Assembly: GCF_003233655.1 (NCBI RefSeq) | Contig: NZ_CP029829.1 | Coordinates: 1,808,978 to 1,872,977, forward strand | DNA length: 64,000 bases | From: Azospirillum ramasamyi | Lineage (GTDB): Bacteria; Pseudomonadota; Alphaproteobacteria; Azospirillales; Azospirillaceae | Direction: 5' to 3' | Shown here: positions 16,244 through 25,418 of the stretch, piece after piece | Layout of the letters: each line of letters begins with the position of its first letter | How positions within the stretch are numbered: the stretch's first letter is position 1 | Program-made: the position numbers and the translations under genes | The notes under the pieces: model-generated | Told to the model about the DNA's origin: nothing | The model's input: only the letters and a program-made list of their open reading frames with translations | The model's database searches: none

Positions 16244-16528
16244 ATGGCCCTGTCCCCCGAGCGCATCGACAGCATCGCCACGCTGGCCGGCCGGCTGTTC
16301 GCCGGGGGCGGCAAGCTCGACGCCGTGGTCCGCGGCGTGCGCGAGGCCAACCCGGACCTGAAGACCGTCACCGGCGCCATGGCCGCGGTGATGGCCGAGG
16401 ACCCCTTCCGGGAGGAGGCGGGATTCGACCTGCATCTGGTGGACGGCAACAACCACTGCTGGCTCATCACCGACAAGCCGGAGCTTGCCACCGGCGTCGT
16501 GATCGCCCAACGGGACGAGGACGAGTGA
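16244..16528 (+). CDS. Small nif-cluster protein of unknown function
   Basis: A 94-residue cytoplasmic protein. The N-terminal half is helical (ERIDSIATLAGRLFAGGGKL and VRGVREANPDLKTVTGAM), the C-terminal half has strands (FDLHLVDGNNHCWLIT and GVVIAQRDEDE). I recognise it as a type found near nifT in diazotrophs, without a known role. The stop is followed immediately by the next ATG (16529), which signals tight coupling to the DegT-like gene. Confidence 0.78.
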   Translation: MALSPERIDSIATLAGRLFAGGGKLDAVVRGVREANPDLKTVTGAMAAVMAEDPFREEAGFDLHLVDGNNHCWLITDKPELATGVVIAQRDEDE

Positions 16529-17743
16529 ATGAGCGAGGCCGCCGCAGCCCTTCCCCATCCCTCCGCCGCCGATGACGACGAGGTTGACGACTACATCCCG
16601 CTGTCGGACCCGGACATCTCCGGTGCCGAGGTCGAAATGCTCGGCCGCCTGCTGTCGTCCGGGGGCATGAGCGACGGGCGGATGGTGCGGGCGTTCGAGG
16701 ACGCCTTCGCCGCCTATGTCGGCCGCGACCATGCGGTGGCGGTGTCGAGCGGCACCATGGCCACGCTGCTGATGCTGAAGGGCTATGGCATCGGCGAGGG
16801 GGACGAGGTGCTGTGCAGCCCCTTCGGCTGGCATCAGGCGCAGCATGCGGTGGCGCTGTCCGGCGCCACGCCGGTGCTGGTCGACATCGACTATTGGCAG
16901 CACACCATCAACCCGGCGAAGGCGGCGGCCCTGGTCACGCCGAAGACGAAGGCGATCCTGGCCGCCAACGTCAACGGCCACCCCGCCCATTGGGACGAGC
17001 TGCGCGCGCTGGCCGATGCCAAGGGCCTGACCCTGCTGGAGGATTCCACCGAGGCCATCGGCTCCACCTACAAGGGGCGGCTGGTCGGCACCTTCGGCGA
17101 CGCCGCGGTCTTCGACTTCTCCGAGCCCGCCATCCTCCTGGCCGGCCAGGGCGGCATGATCGTCACCGACGACCGCGACCTCGCCCACCGGCTGCGCTAC
17201 ATGCGCCGGCGCGAGACGGAGCACCGCAACACGGTGGTCATCACCCGTACCCTGCCCTGGCAGGCGGGGATGAGCGACCTGAACGCCGCGCTGGCCCTGG
17301 TGCAGTTGAAGCGCCTGCCGGAAATCCTCACCCGCCGCAATCTGGTGATCGCCTTCTACGACGCGGCGATGGCGAGCTTCGAGGGGATCAAGCCGCCCTA
17401 TCGCGGGCCGGGGGCCGAGGTGGTCAACCCGATGGTCTATTGCGTCCATCTCGGCACCCGCTTCACCGCGTCGGGGCGCCGGTCGATCATCGAGGATCTG
17501 GATACCCACGACATCGACGCCAGCGACTACGGCCAGCCCCTGCACACCCAGCAATACTACATCGAGGCGCTGGGCGAGGAGCGCGCCGGCCGCGGCGCCT
17601 GCCCGGTCTGCACCAAGACGGCCGACCGCGTGCTGGCCCTGCCGCTGCACCGCAAGATCACCCGGGATCAGGTCGCCTTCATCGTGGAAACGCTGAAGGA
17701 CGCCAGCGTCAACACCGGTGCCGGCGCCGCGATCTATCTGTGA
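16529..17743 (+). CDS. DegT/DnrJ/EryC1-fold protein lacking the PLP lysine
   Basis: A 404-residue protein with the full DegT sugar-aminotransferase fold: FEDAFAAYVGRDHAVAVSSG, then PFGWHQAQHAVALSGATPVL, and LLEDSTEAIGSTYKGRLVG keeping the pyridine-binding Asp (D172). In active members the Lys that binds PLP lies in a FxFxxxKxxxxGEGG motif. Here residues 195-209 read FDFSEPAILLAGQGG, so Ala201 is at the lysine position. It is therefore probably not an aminotransferase; it could bind PLP-like ligands, act like the lysine-less dehydratases of the family, or be a scaffold. It is coupled to its nif neighbours. Confidence 0.86.
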   Translation: MSEAAAALPHPSAADDDEVDDYIPLSDPDISGAEVEMLGRLLSSGGMSDGRMVRAFEDAFAAYVGRDHAVAVSSGTMATLLMLKGYGIGEGDEVLCSPFGWHQAQHAVALSGATPVLVDIDYWQHTINPAKAAALVTPKTKAILAANVNGHPAHWDELRALADAKGLTLLEDSTEAIGSTYKGRLVGTFGDAAVFDFSEPAILLAGQGGMIVTDDRDLAHRLRYMRRRETEHRNTVVITRTLPWQAGMSDLNAALALVQLKRLPEILTRRNLVIAFYDAAMASFEGIKPPYRGPGAEVVNPMVYCVHLGTRFTASGRRSIIEDLDTHDIDASDYGQPLHTQQYYIEALGEERAGRGACPVCTKTADRVLALPLHRKITRDQVAFIVETLKDASVNTGAGAAIYL

Positions 17744-17766
17744 AGACCCGAAGGGAAGAGCCCCCC

Positions 17767-18654
17767 ATGACCGTCACCACGCTTGCTACCGATCCTGAGT
17801 CCGTCACGGTGCCGGATGCCGCGGCGGCGCTGGCCGACATCGCCGCCGCCCTGACGGCGAAGCAGGTGGTGCCCTATCTCGGCCCAGGCGCCTTCGCCAT
17901 GCTGCCGCCCGACCAGTGCCCGATCCCGCGCAATTCGGCGGAGCTGGTGCAGCGCCTGAACGCCAAGGTCGCCGCCCCCGGCCGCATCCGCTCCAACCTG
18001 ACCGCCGTCGCCCAGTTCATCGAGACGCGCAAGCACCGCAAGACGCTGGAGAGCATCCTCAACGGGATTTTCCGCCAGAGCGTGCCTGCCACCCCGGTCC
18101 ATGCCCTGCTGGCGGCGATCCCGGCCCCGCCGCTGCTGGTCGACGTCTGGTACGACAACGTTCTCGACAGCCTGCTGTGCGCCGCGGCCGACCGGAAATG
18201 GGGCCAGATTCAAGGCGTGTCGCACCCGCAATCGACCGGCGAATGGGTGCGCTGCTACGCCCCCGACGGCGCCGAGACGACGGCGGAGACCGCGGCCGGC
18301 TGGGACACCGTGCTCTACAAGCCGTCGGGCGCGGTGACGCCGGCCGGCAACTACCTGATCTCCGACAGCGACTATGTCGAGATCCTCACGGAGATCGACA
18401 TCCAGACCCCGATCCCCGCCGTCGTGAAGGAGCGCCGTGCCGGCCGCCATTTCCTGTTCCTGGGCTGCCGCTTCGATCACGAGATCCAGCGCACCTTCGC
18501 CCGCCAGATCGCCAAGCGCTCCTCCGACTGCCATTGGGCGGTGATCTCCGGCGAGCTGTCGAAGAACGAGGCGCGCTTCCTGGCGCTGCACGGGATCAAG
18601 CGGATCGACATCACGCTGGAGGAAGCGGTCGAGGGATTGCGGGCGCGGATGTGA
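17767..18654 (+). CDS. SIR2-like domain protein of the nif operon
   Basis: A 295-residue protein related to SIR2-like NAD-binding proteins. The first Rossmann loop is VVPYLGPGAF (in place of GAGxS), LLVDVWYDNVLDSLL matches the TTNYDxLLE region, and RHFLFLGCRFDHEIQRTF plus KRIDITLEEAVEGL match the distal SIR2 segments. It lacks the Cys zinc finger and clear HG catalytic pair of sirtuin deacylases, so it may be an NAD- or ADP-ribose-binding enzyme of another kind. It is the last gene of the apparent nif operon, 23 bases after the DegT-like gene. The role in nitrogen fixation is unknown. Confidence 0.8.
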   Translation: MTVTTLATDPESVTVPDAAAALADIAAALTAKQVVPYLGPGAFAMLPPDQCPIPRNSAELVQRLNAKVAAPGRIRSNLTAVAQFIETRKHRKTLESILNGIFRQSVPATPVHALLAAIPAPPLLVDVWYDNVLDSLLCAAADRKWGQIQGVSHPQSTGEWVRCYAPDGAETTAETAAGWDTVLYKPSGAVTPAGNYLISDSDYVEILTEIDIQTPIPAVVKERRAGRHFLFLGCRFDHEIQRTFARQIAKRSSDCHWAVISGELSKNEARFLALHGIKRIDITLEEAVEGLRARM

Positions 18655-18716
18655 TACCGCCGGGCGCAAGTTCCGACTTACGCCCGCCGTTTGAGGACGA
18701 GCATGAAGGAGTTCGT

Positions 18717-18762
18717 GGGGAGGGGGTGTTCGCCGGCCGAAACTCTCCCACCCCCTACCCCC
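18717..18762 (+). terminator. Possible end-of-operon hairpin
   Basis: GGGGAGGGGGTG (18717-18728) pairs with CACCCCCTACCCC (18749-18761) with one bulge and a 20-base loop. It follows the last nif gene by about 60 bases. There is no strong T run, so it may pause or stabilise rather than terminate. Confidence 0.35.
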
Positions 18763-18835
18763 AAATAAGCTGGACCTCGGCGCAACACACATTCTATCCA
18801 TCCGTTATCTCGCGGAACGGATGGAGCGTGCCGGA

Positions 18836-19879
18836 ATGCTGACGAAGAGCGGCCCCACCTTGGCCGCGGCATTTGCAACCCTGCTGCTGGCGGCGTCGGC
18901 GGCGACCGCACAGGAAACCACCCCGCTGCCGGTCGATGCGCCCGCCACCTCCGGCCCGGTCATCGGCTTCTGGATCGACAACGACCTGTTCGGCGGCGGG
19001 ACCGACCGCTACTACTCGAACGGTTTCCAGTTCTATTACTTCTCGGGCGCGCGGCCGCCCTACGGCAACATCGACCTGCTGGCGAATCTCGTGCCCTGGA
19101 TCGAACCGGGCGGGGTGCGGCGCTACGGCTTCGCCTTCGGCCAGAACATCTATACACCCAGCAACCTCACCGCCCGCAATCCCGACCCCACCGACCGGCC
19201 CTATGCCGGCTGGCTCTATGGCCGATTTTCGGTGCTGAACGAGGCTCCGACGGCGGTGGACCGCATCGACCTCGACCTCGGCATGGTCGGGCCGGCCTCG
19301 CTGGCTGAACAGACGCAGAAGGCGGTCCACAGGATCGTCACCGGCGCCACCTACCCGGAGGGCTGGAACTACCAGCTGCGCGACGAGCCCGGCGTGGTGC
19401 TGAGCTATGAGCATGTCTGGCGAAGCGTGAAGCCGAACACGCTGGGGCCGCTGGAATGGGATTTCAGCCCCCATGTCGCCGGCAGCCTGGGCAATGTGCT
19501 GACATTCGCCGCTCTGGGAAGCACGGTCCGGCTTGGCGGAAACATGCCGCCGCCGGTGGGCGCCCTGGTGACCCGCCCGACATCCAGCATCCCCTACCAG
19601 GACTCCCCCTATTCGCAGCGGCAGGGGCGCTTCTCCTGGTATGTCTACGCCAGCGCCGAGGGGCGTGCGGTGGCGCGGAACATCTTCCTGGACGGCAACA
19701 CGTTCCGGGATAGCCGATCGGTCGACAAGCACCCCTTCGTCGGCAGCGTGCAGGCCGGGCTCACTCTGCGCTACGACCGCTTCGGCCTGACCTATGCCCA
19801 GACCCTGCAGACGCCGGAGTTCCGCGGGCAGAAATCGCTGACCAATTACGGCTCGCTCCGGCTGTCGGTGCAGTTCTGA
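18836..19879 (+). CDS. LpxR-family outer-membrane lipid A deacylase
   Basis: A 347-residue beta-barrel enzyme. It starts with a signal peptide (about 1-26, ending ATAQE). The LpxR signature motifs are present: WIDNDLFGGGTDRYYSNGFQ with the conserved Asn, Asp and Thr-Asp, GQNIYTPSNLT, DRPYAGWLYG, and GWNYQLRDEPGVVLSYE. Known members remove the 3'-linked acyl chains of lipid A in a calcium-dependent way. The final residue is Phe (LRLSVQF), as expected for an outer-membrane barrel. ATG 18836 has GGAG nine bases upstream; ATG 18821 is the alternative. It is probably monocistronic. Confidence 0.85.
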   Translation: MLTKSGPTLAAAFATLLLAASAATAQETTPLPVDAPATSGPVIGFWIDNDLFGGGTDRYYSNGFQFYYFSGARPPYGNIDLLANLVPWIEPGGVRRYGFAFGQNIYTPSNLTARNPDPTDRPYAGWLYGRFSVLNEAPTAVDRIDLDLGMVGPASLAEQTQKAVHRIVTGATYPEGWNYQLRDEPGVVLSYEHVWRSVKPNTLGPLEWDFSPHVAGSLGNVLTFAALGSTVRLGGNMPPPVGALVTRPTSSIPYQDSPYSQRQGRFSWYVYASAEGRAVARNIFLDGNTFRDSRSVDKHPFVGSVQAGLTLRYDRFGLTYAQTLQTPEFRGQKSLTNYGSLRLSVQF

Positions 19880-19961
19880 TGGCCGGCATCATCCATCCGA
19901 ATGCCCTGCCCGCCACCATTCGCCCCTTTCACGGGCGGCCGGTTCGGGCTATGTCAGGGGA

Positions 19962-20528
19962 ATGAACCAGTTCACACGCTTGGCGATCGAGGCCGGTCCG
20001 CTCGCCGCCTTCTTCATCGCCAATTCCCAGGCCGGCATCATGGCCGGCACCGCGGTCTTCATGGTCGCCATCACCATCGCGGTCGCGGTGTCGTGGCGGC
20101 TGGAACGCCGCATCCCGGTGATGCCGGTGGTCGGCGCGGGATTCGTGCTGCTGTTCGGCGGCCTGACCCTGTGGCTGCAGGATGACCTGTTCATCAAGAT
20201 CAAGCCGACGCTGGTCAACCTGCTGTTCGCCTCGGTGCTGTTCGTCGCCCATGTGATGCGGCGCAACGTGATGAAGCGGCTGCTGGGCACCGTGCTGAAC
20301 CTGTCGGACGAGGGATGGCGCACGCTGAGCATCCGCTGGGCCTGGTTCTTCCTGGTCCTGGCCGTGTTGAACGAGATCGTGTGGCGGAACTTCTCCACCG
20401 ACATGTGGGTAAACTTCAAGGTGTTCGGCATCATGCCGCTGACCCTGGTCTTCAGCGCGTTCCAGGCGCCGCTGATCATGCGCCACCAACTGCCGGACGA
20501 GCCGGCGGAAAGCGGGCCCGCCGCCTGA
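19962..20528 (+). CDS. ispZ: YciB/IspZ inner-membrane septation protein
   Basis: A 188-residue protein with five or six membrane helices: GPLAAFFIANSQAGIMAGTA, ITIAVAVSW, VVGAGFVLLFGGLTLWLQ, LVNLLFASVLFVAHV, WAWFFLVLAVLNEIVWRNFS and PLTLVFSAFQAPLI. The NEIVWRNFSTDMWVNFKVFG stretch is the most conserved part of the family. YciB affects cell envelope and septum formation; the molecular role is unclear. AGGGGA stands directly before the ATG. It is unlinked in function to its neighbours. Confidence 0.93.
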   Translation: MNQFTRLAIEAGPLAAFFIANSQAGIMAGTAVFMVAITIAVAVSWRLERRIPVMPVVGAGFVLLFGGLTLWLQDDLFIKIKPTLVNLLFASVLFVAHVMRRNVMKRLLGTVLNLSDEGWRTLSIRWAWFFLVLAVLNEIVWRNFSTDMWVNFKVFGIMPLTLVFSAFQAPLIMRHQLPDEPAESGPAA

Positions 20529-20647
20529 CGGCGCCGCCTTATTCGGCTTCGTTCCGTGCCTGCCTCTTGCGTGGCACGGAAGGGGCACTCACATTGGTGG
20601 CGACCGCGACGGCATCCGCTCCGACCGATTTTCAGAGGTATTGATCG

Positions 20648-20998
20648 ATGGGCACTTTCAGCATTTGGCATTGGTTGATCGTTCTGATCATCGTGCTTCT
20701 CCTGTTCGGCGCCGGCAAGCTGCCCAACGTGATGGGCGACATCGCCAAGGGCGTGAAGGCCTTCAAGTCCGGCCTGAAGGACGAGGAGGACGAGACGCAG
20801 CCGGCCCCCACCCAAACCGCCGCCCAGGCCCCCCCGGCCGCGATCAACCCGGCGCCGGCCCAGCCCGCCGCCCAGCCGGTCACGCCGGCTCCGGTGCCCC
20901 CGGCCGCTTCCCCGGCCTCGTCTTCGACCGTCCCGCCGGCGGCTCCCGCGGCCACCCAGCCGCAACCGGCCGATCCGGCCAAGCCGCATCAGGGTTGA
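20648..20998 (+). CDS. tatA: TatA, twin-arginine translocase subunit
   Basis: A 116-residue protein. The N-terminal helix [20 protein letters not shown] spans the inner membrane and leads into the amphipathic helix [20 protein letters not shown], the full TatA signature with the FGxGKLP hinge. A long Pro/Ala-rich disordered tail (about 48-116) follows and is longer than in E. coli. GAGGT lies seven bases before the ATG. TatB and TatC are not visible in this window, so tatA is separate here. TatA oligomers form the pore for folded proteins, including clients of TorD-type chaperones such as the one at 2418. Confidence 0.95.
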   Translation: MGTFSIWHWLIVLIIVLLLFGAGKLPNVMGDIAKGVKAFKSGLKDEEDETQPAPTQTAAQAPPAAINPAPAQPAAQPVTPAPVPPAASPASSSTVPPAAPAATQPQPADPAKPHQG

Positions 20999-21257
20999 CC
21001 GGCACACCGGGACGCCGGCCCTAATTTTGCCTCGCCCGTCCGCCGGGCGCGACCGCTTGACGGTTTGATGAGGCGGCAAAATACGATAAAGAAAAGGGGC
21101 TTTCCACAGCCGGTCCGTGTCCCGCGGAACGGCCGCCGGAAGGCCCCTCGTTGTTTCCAGCCGGCCCGCCATGACGGGCAAGCGCAGGTCGACCGTGACG
21201 CTCAAGCCACCGCCCCGGCAGGCTCCCACCCTGTCGACACCGACGTTCAAGGACCAG

Positions 21258-22319
21258 ATGAAAGCAAACGGCAACCCTTCCGAGACTCCGCCTTCGGAGA
21301 ACGAGGACATCGCCAAGCTGCTTCGTGCCTTGAACGAGGATCTGCACGCCGAGCAGCAGGACGAGGTCGAGGACGACGAGGAGGAGCCGGCAAGCCGCGG
21401 CCTGCCGCTGGGCAAGATCGCGCTCGCCCTGCTGGCGGCGGGCGGCATCGCCGTCGGCGTCGTCTATCTCGGCTCGGGCGACCCGGAGCCGGTGACGACG
21501 GCGGCCAACAACTCCTCGCCGATGCTGCCGGCCCCGGCCATCACCCGCGCGCCGCAAAACGCCGCGCCCCAGAACGCCGCGCAGCCAAATCCGAGGCCGG
21601 CCAATCCGGCACCGGCCGGCACGGCGGCCGAAGGCGCGCCGGCCGCGTCCGCCACGCCCCCCACCCAGACACCTCCCGCCCAGACAGCCCCGGCATCACC
21701 GCCGGCCGCGTCCTCCGCACCGCCGCCGCCGGTCGCCGCCCTGCCCGCCAGCCCGCCGCCGGTGCTGAAGGTGCCGGAGCCACCGGCCGTCCCGGCGACG
21801 GCGCCCGCCGCCGCGCCGAAGCCGCGCGCCACGGCCCCGGCCGAAAGCGCACCGCCACCGGCCGCCCAAAAGCCGGAAGCCCCCAAGCCCGGGCAGCCGA
21901 CCGCCGGCGAGCCTGCCGATACCGGCTCCCTCCAGGCGATGCTGTCACCGCCGAAGGATGCCGGCAAGCGTCCGCCGGCCGCTCCCGCCGCGACTCCAGC
22001 CGCCCCGCCGGCTCCCCCTTCCGCCAATGGCGAGGCGAAGCCCCCGGCCAGGGCCGCCACCCCGCCGGCTGCGATGCCGGCCGGGCGCTATACCGTGCAG
22101 GTCGGAACCTTCTCGGTGACGGCGAACGCCGATTCGCTGGCGCAGCGTCTGCAAGGCAGCGGTTTCCAGGCCTATACGGTGGACTGGACCGACAGCTCCA
22201 ACCGGTCCTGGCGGGCGGTGCGCGTCGGCGGATTCGCCGAGCAGAGCGCGGCCCGACGCGAGGCGGAACAGTTGAAAACGAAGATGGGCCTCAACCCGGT
22301 CGTGATCACGGCCCGCTGA
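21258..22319 (+). CDS. SPOR-domain membrane protein
   Basis: A 353-residue bitopic protein from ATG 21258, which has AAGGA just upstream. After an acidic cytoplasmic start (about 1-50) a membrane helix follows ([20 protein letters not shown]), then about 190 residues of Pro/Ala-rich linker, and a C-terminal SPOR domain ([20 protein letters not shown] and [18 protein letters not shown]). SPOR domains bind denuded peptidoglycan at the division septum, so this protein probably acts at the septum in the periplasm. In-frame GTG 21117 and ATG 21171 would add an unconserved basic extension. A terminator follows. Confidence 0.85.
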   Translation: MKANGNPSETPPSENEDIAKLLRALNEDLHAEQQDEVEDDEEEPASRGLPLGKIALALLAAGGIAVGVVYLGSGDPEPVTTAANNSSPMLPAPAITRAPQNAAPQNAAQPNPRPANPAPAGTAAEGAPAASATPPTQTPPAQTAPASPPAASSAPPPPVAALPASPPPVLKVPEPPAVPATAPAAAPKPRATAPAESAPPPAAQKPEAPKPGQPTAGEPADTGSLQAMLSPPKDAGKRPPAAPAATPAAPPAPPSANGEAKPPARAATPPAAMPAGRYTVQVGTFSVTANADSLAQRLQGSGFQAYTVDWTDSSNRSWRAVRVGGFAEQSAARREAEQLKTKMGLNPVVITAR

Positions 22320-22386
22320 TCCCCTGCCCGACCGGCGGAGGCACGGCGACAGGCCCCTACCCTGCGACAACCTGTCTTCAAGTGAT

Positions 22387-22423
22387 AGCCCGGCGGCGAC
22401 ATTTGGTCGCGGCCGGGCTTTTT
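22387..22423 (+). terminator. Terminator after the SPOR gene
   Basis: AGCCCGGC and GCCGGGCT form the outer stem, with an inner GCGAC/GTCGC pair, followed by TTTTTC. It lies about 70 bases after the SPOR gene stop. Confidence 0.85.
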
Positions 22424-22585
22424 CTTGTGATGACCACCCCGTTCTTTGGTCGGGGGAGCCGGGAGCGGCGCTTGATCCCCGCTTGTCTTTGCTCGTACTA
22501 TGGACATTCCAGGGCACGAATGCATTGCCCCGGCCACAAGTTTGGGAAGCCGGCAGCAGACCGGCGCACCGGAGGACGCCCCGCC

Positions 22586-22984
22586 ATGAAGCCGACCATT
22601 CTGGTCGTCGACGACGAACCCAGCATCGTCCTGTCGCTCCAGGTCCTCATGCAGCGCGCCGGGTTCGACGTGCGCATCGCCCGCGACGGGGACGAGGCGC
22701 TCCGCTCGGTGGAGAACTTCACCCCCGACCTGATCCTGCTCGACGCCATGATGCCGAAGCGCGACGGCTTCGACGTCTGCCAGACCCTGCGGACCAACCC
22801 GGCCTGGAAATCCCTGCCCATCATCATGCTGACGGCGCGCAGCCGCGACGTCGAACGGCAGAAGGGGCTGGCGCTGGGCGCCACCGACTACATCACCAAG
22901 CCCTTCTCCACCCGCGACCTGCTGACCACCGTCCGCCGCCATCTCGGCCTGCCGGCGGCCGGCGGGGCGGAGCCGGCGCCGTGA
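22586..22984 (+). CDS. Single-domain response regulator
   Basis: A 132-residue receiver-only protein. The acidic pair is in [11 protein letters not shown], the phospho-acceptor Asp in [14 protein letters not shown], the conserved Thr in [10 protein letters not shown] and the Lys in [16 protein letters not shown] lies ten bases before ATG 22586. It has no output domain. Its stop overlaps the GTG start of the exonuclease-sensor fusion (GTGA), so the two are translationally coupled. It heads a run of four genes ending with the SLC5-kinase at 28223, which may phosphorylate it. Confidence 0.93.
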   Translation: MKPTILVVDDEPSIVLSLQVLMQRAGFDVRIARDGDEALRSVENFTPDLILLDAMMPKRDGFDVCQTLRTNPAWKSLPIIMLTARSRDVERQKGLALGATDYITKPFSTRDLLTTVRRHLGLPAAGGAEPAP

Positions 22985-25191
22985 CCGGGTCCGCGGCCAC
23001 CCCGGCCCCCCAGCCCCAGCCCCGGCCCCGGCGGATGATCCCGCTGGCATTCCGTGCCGCCGGGCTGGGCCTGGTGGCGTTATCGGTCGGGCTGGCGATG
23101 GCGGTGCGCGGGTCGGATGCCGCCGATCCGCTGCTGACCTATGCCGTGGTGATGACGGCGGCCTGCGCGGCGGCGGTATGGGGGCTGTGGCTGGCGGTCG
23201 ACCGCTACCTGCTGCGCGCCGCCGAAACGCTGAGCCGGGAGGCGGGGCTGATCGCCCACGGCAATGCGGAAGGCGCGGTCGGCGGCCGGGTGCCGCTGGC
23301 GCGCTACGGCGACCTGCAGCCGATCGCCCGCGCGGTCAACGATCTGTCGGACAAGCTGGCCCTGGTCCGCCGCGACATCGCCCGCACGGTGGCCGAGTCG
23401 ACGGCCAAGGCGGAGGAGCAGAAGACCCAGCTCGCCGCCGTGCTGCGCGACCTGCATGAAGGCGTCCTGGTCTGCAACACCCGGCACCAGATCCTGCTCT
23501 ACAACCAGACCGCCCTCGACATCCTTCACCTGACGGGGGAGCTGGGGCTCGGCCGCTCGCTGCTGCATTTCGTGGTGGCGGAGCCGCTGACCCACACGCT
23601 GGAACGGCTCTCCCTGCGCGTGCGCGAAGGCCGCCACATCAATCACGAGCACGGCACCACCGCCCAGTTCGTCGGCGCCACCACCGACGGCCGCATCCTG
23701 CTGGAAGGCCGCATGAGCGCCATCCTGCAGGACCCGGAACCGGGATCGGACGAGACGCCGGGCATCAACGGCCCGATCATCACAGGTTATGTGCTGACCC
23801 TGTCCGACGCCACCAGCGAACTGGCGGCGCTGGGCCAACGCGACGCCCTGCTGCGCGAGGCGACGGAGGGGTTCCGCGCGCCGATCGCCAACCTGCGCGC
23901 CGCGGTGGAGACCCTGTACGACGCGCCGGACCTCGGACCCGGCGACCGTGCGGCTTTCGAAAGCGCGATGCTGGACTCCTGCGACAGCCTGTCCCGCCGG
24001 CTGGAGCAGGTGACCGCCGCCTACCGCAGCATCGTCACCGGCAGCTGGCCGATGAGCGACATCCACTCCAACAACCTGATCGGCCTCGTCGCCCACCGGG
24101 TCGGGACCGAATCCCCCACCACGGTCACGCTGACCGGCCTGCCGCAATGGGTCCATGGCGACAGCCATGGGCTGGTCCTGCTGTTCGCCTACCTGATCGA
24201 GAAGGTTCACCACCTGACCGGCGCCACCGCCTTCGACCTGGAGGCCGCCGGCCCGCAGGACGGGGACCGCTGGGTCTATCTGGATCTGGTGTGGGAGGGG
24301 CCGGCGGTGCCCAGCGCCACGCTGGACGGCTGGCTGGAACAGACCCTGCCCGGCGGGCTGGGGGGCCTCAGCGCCGGCGACGTGCTGCAGCATCACCGCA
24401 GCACCGCCTGGAGCGAGCCGCTTGCAACCTCCAACGGGACCGCGATGCGCGCGCGGCTGCGCGTGCCGCTGCCGCCGGCGCAGTCGCCGCGCTCCGCCCT
24501 GCCGCGGCCGCGGGCCGGCGCCCGGCCGGAATTCTTCGACTTCGGACTGCTGCACCAGCCGCTGGCGACCAGCGAGCTCGGCCGCACGCCGCTCGACCGG
24601 CTGCATTACGTGGTGTTCGACACCGAGACCACCGGCCTGTCGCCCAGCACCGGCGACGAGATCATCCAGATCGCCGCCGTCCGCGTCGTCGGCGGGCGCA
24701 TCCTGACCGGCGAGACCTTCAACACGCTGGTCGACCCGAAGCGGCCAATCCCGCCGGAATCGGTCCCCTTCCACGGCATCACCGACGGCATGGTCGCCGG
24801 CCAGCCGACCATCGACGCCGTGCTGCCCCAGTTCCGCGGCTTCGTCTCCGGCGCGGTGCTGGTGGCGCACAACGCCGCCTTCGACCTGAAATTCCTGAAG
24901 ATGAAGGAACGGGCGGCGGGCGTCTGCTTCGACTGCCCGGTGCTGGACACCATGCTGCTGTCGCGCATGCTGCTGGGCAATGACGGCGACCACACGCTGG
25001 ACGGCATCGCCGAGCGGCTGGGCATCGAGGTGGTCGACCGCCACACCGCGCTGGGCGACAGCCTGGTCACCGCCGCGGTCTTCCTGCGCATGATCGAGAT
25101 GCTGCGCGAACGCGACGTGCGGACGCTGGACGACGCCATCCGCGGCGCCAACATCCTGGTCGAACTCGCCGCCCGGGAACGCGCCTTTTGA
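22981..25191 (+). CDS. Membrane PAS sensor fused to a DnaQ-type 3'-5' exonuclease
   Basis: A 736-residue fusion. Two membrane helices lie at about 20-75, followed by a HAMP-like helix, a coiled coil (about 125-155), a PAS domain (about 160-290) and a kinase-like region. At the position of the phospho-acceptor His the sequence reads [17 protein letters not shown], where active kinases have HELRTP, so the His is missing. The C-terminal 190 residues are a complete DEDDh exonuclease: [20 protein letters not shown], and the HxxxxD motif in [13 protein letters not shown]. The exonuclease should be active on DNA or RNA ends, perhaps gated by the sensor. It overlaps the regulator before it and the small membrane gene after it. 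Confidence 0.9.
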   Translation: MTGSAATPAPQPQPRPRRMIPLAFRAAGLGLVALSVGLAMAVRGSDAADPLLTYAVVMTAACAAAVWGLWLAVDRYLLRAAETLSREAGLIAHGNAEGAVGGRVPLARYGDLQPIARAVNDLSDKLALVRRDIARTVAESTAKAEEQKTQLAAVLRDLHEGVLVCNTRHQILLYNQTALDILHLTGELGLGRSLLHFVVAEPLTHTLERLSLRVREGRHINHEHGTTAQFVGATTDGRILLEGRMSAILQDPEPGSDETPGINGPIITGYVLTLSDATSELAALGQRDALLREATEGFRAPIANLRAAVETLYDAPDLGPGDRAAFESAMLDSCDSLSRRLEQVTAAYRSIVTGSWPMSDIHSNNLIGLVAHRVGTESPTTVTLTGLPQWVHGDSHGLVLLFAYLIEKVHHLTGATAFDLEAAGPQDGDRWVYLDLVWEGPAVPSATLDGWLEQTLPGGLGGLSAGDVLQHHRSTAWSEPLATSNGTAMRARLRVPLPPAQSPRSALPRPRAGARPEFFDFGLLHQPLATSELGRTPLDRLHYVVFDTETTGLSPSTGDEIIQIAAVRVVGGRILTGETFNTLVDPKRPIPPESVPFHGITDGMVAGQPTIDAVLPQFRGFVSGAVLVAHNAAFDLKFLKMKERAAGVCFDCPVLDTMLLSRMLLGNDGDHTLDGIAERLGIEVVDRHTALGDSLVTAAVFLRMIEMLRERDVRTLDDAIRGANILVELAARERAF

Positions 25192-25403
25192 CCGCGCCGT
25201 CCCGCGAGGAACCGCCCGCCCCCCGCCGCACGGAGCGCATGGCCGGGCTGTTCCTGCTGGCCGCCGTGCTGTTCAGCCCGCCGCTGCTCGACCTGTTCGG
25301 GGTGGAGGGCACGGTTCTTGGAGTGCCGGTCCTCTATGCCGGCGTCTTCGGCATCTGGGCGGCGGTGATCCTGCTGGCGGCGCTCGCCAGCCGGACCCGG
25401 TAG
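25188..25403 (+). CDS. Small two-helix membrane protein
   Basis: A 71-residue protein starting at TTG 25188, which overlaps the stop of the exonuclease fusion. After a basic, Pro-rich start two membrane helices follow (MAGLFLLAAVLFSPPLLDLF and VLYAGVFGIWAAVILLAALA), and a basic tail. It stands 15 bases before the SLC5-kinase gene. Small two-helix proteins accompany many SLC5-type transporters as accessory subunits, and that is the most likely role here. Confidence 0.75.
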   Translation: MTAPSREEPPAPRRTERMAGLFLLAAVLFSPPLLDLFGVEGTVLGVPVLYAGVFGIWAAVILLAALASRTR

Positions 25404-25418
25404 GAAGTGGGGGGCGGC

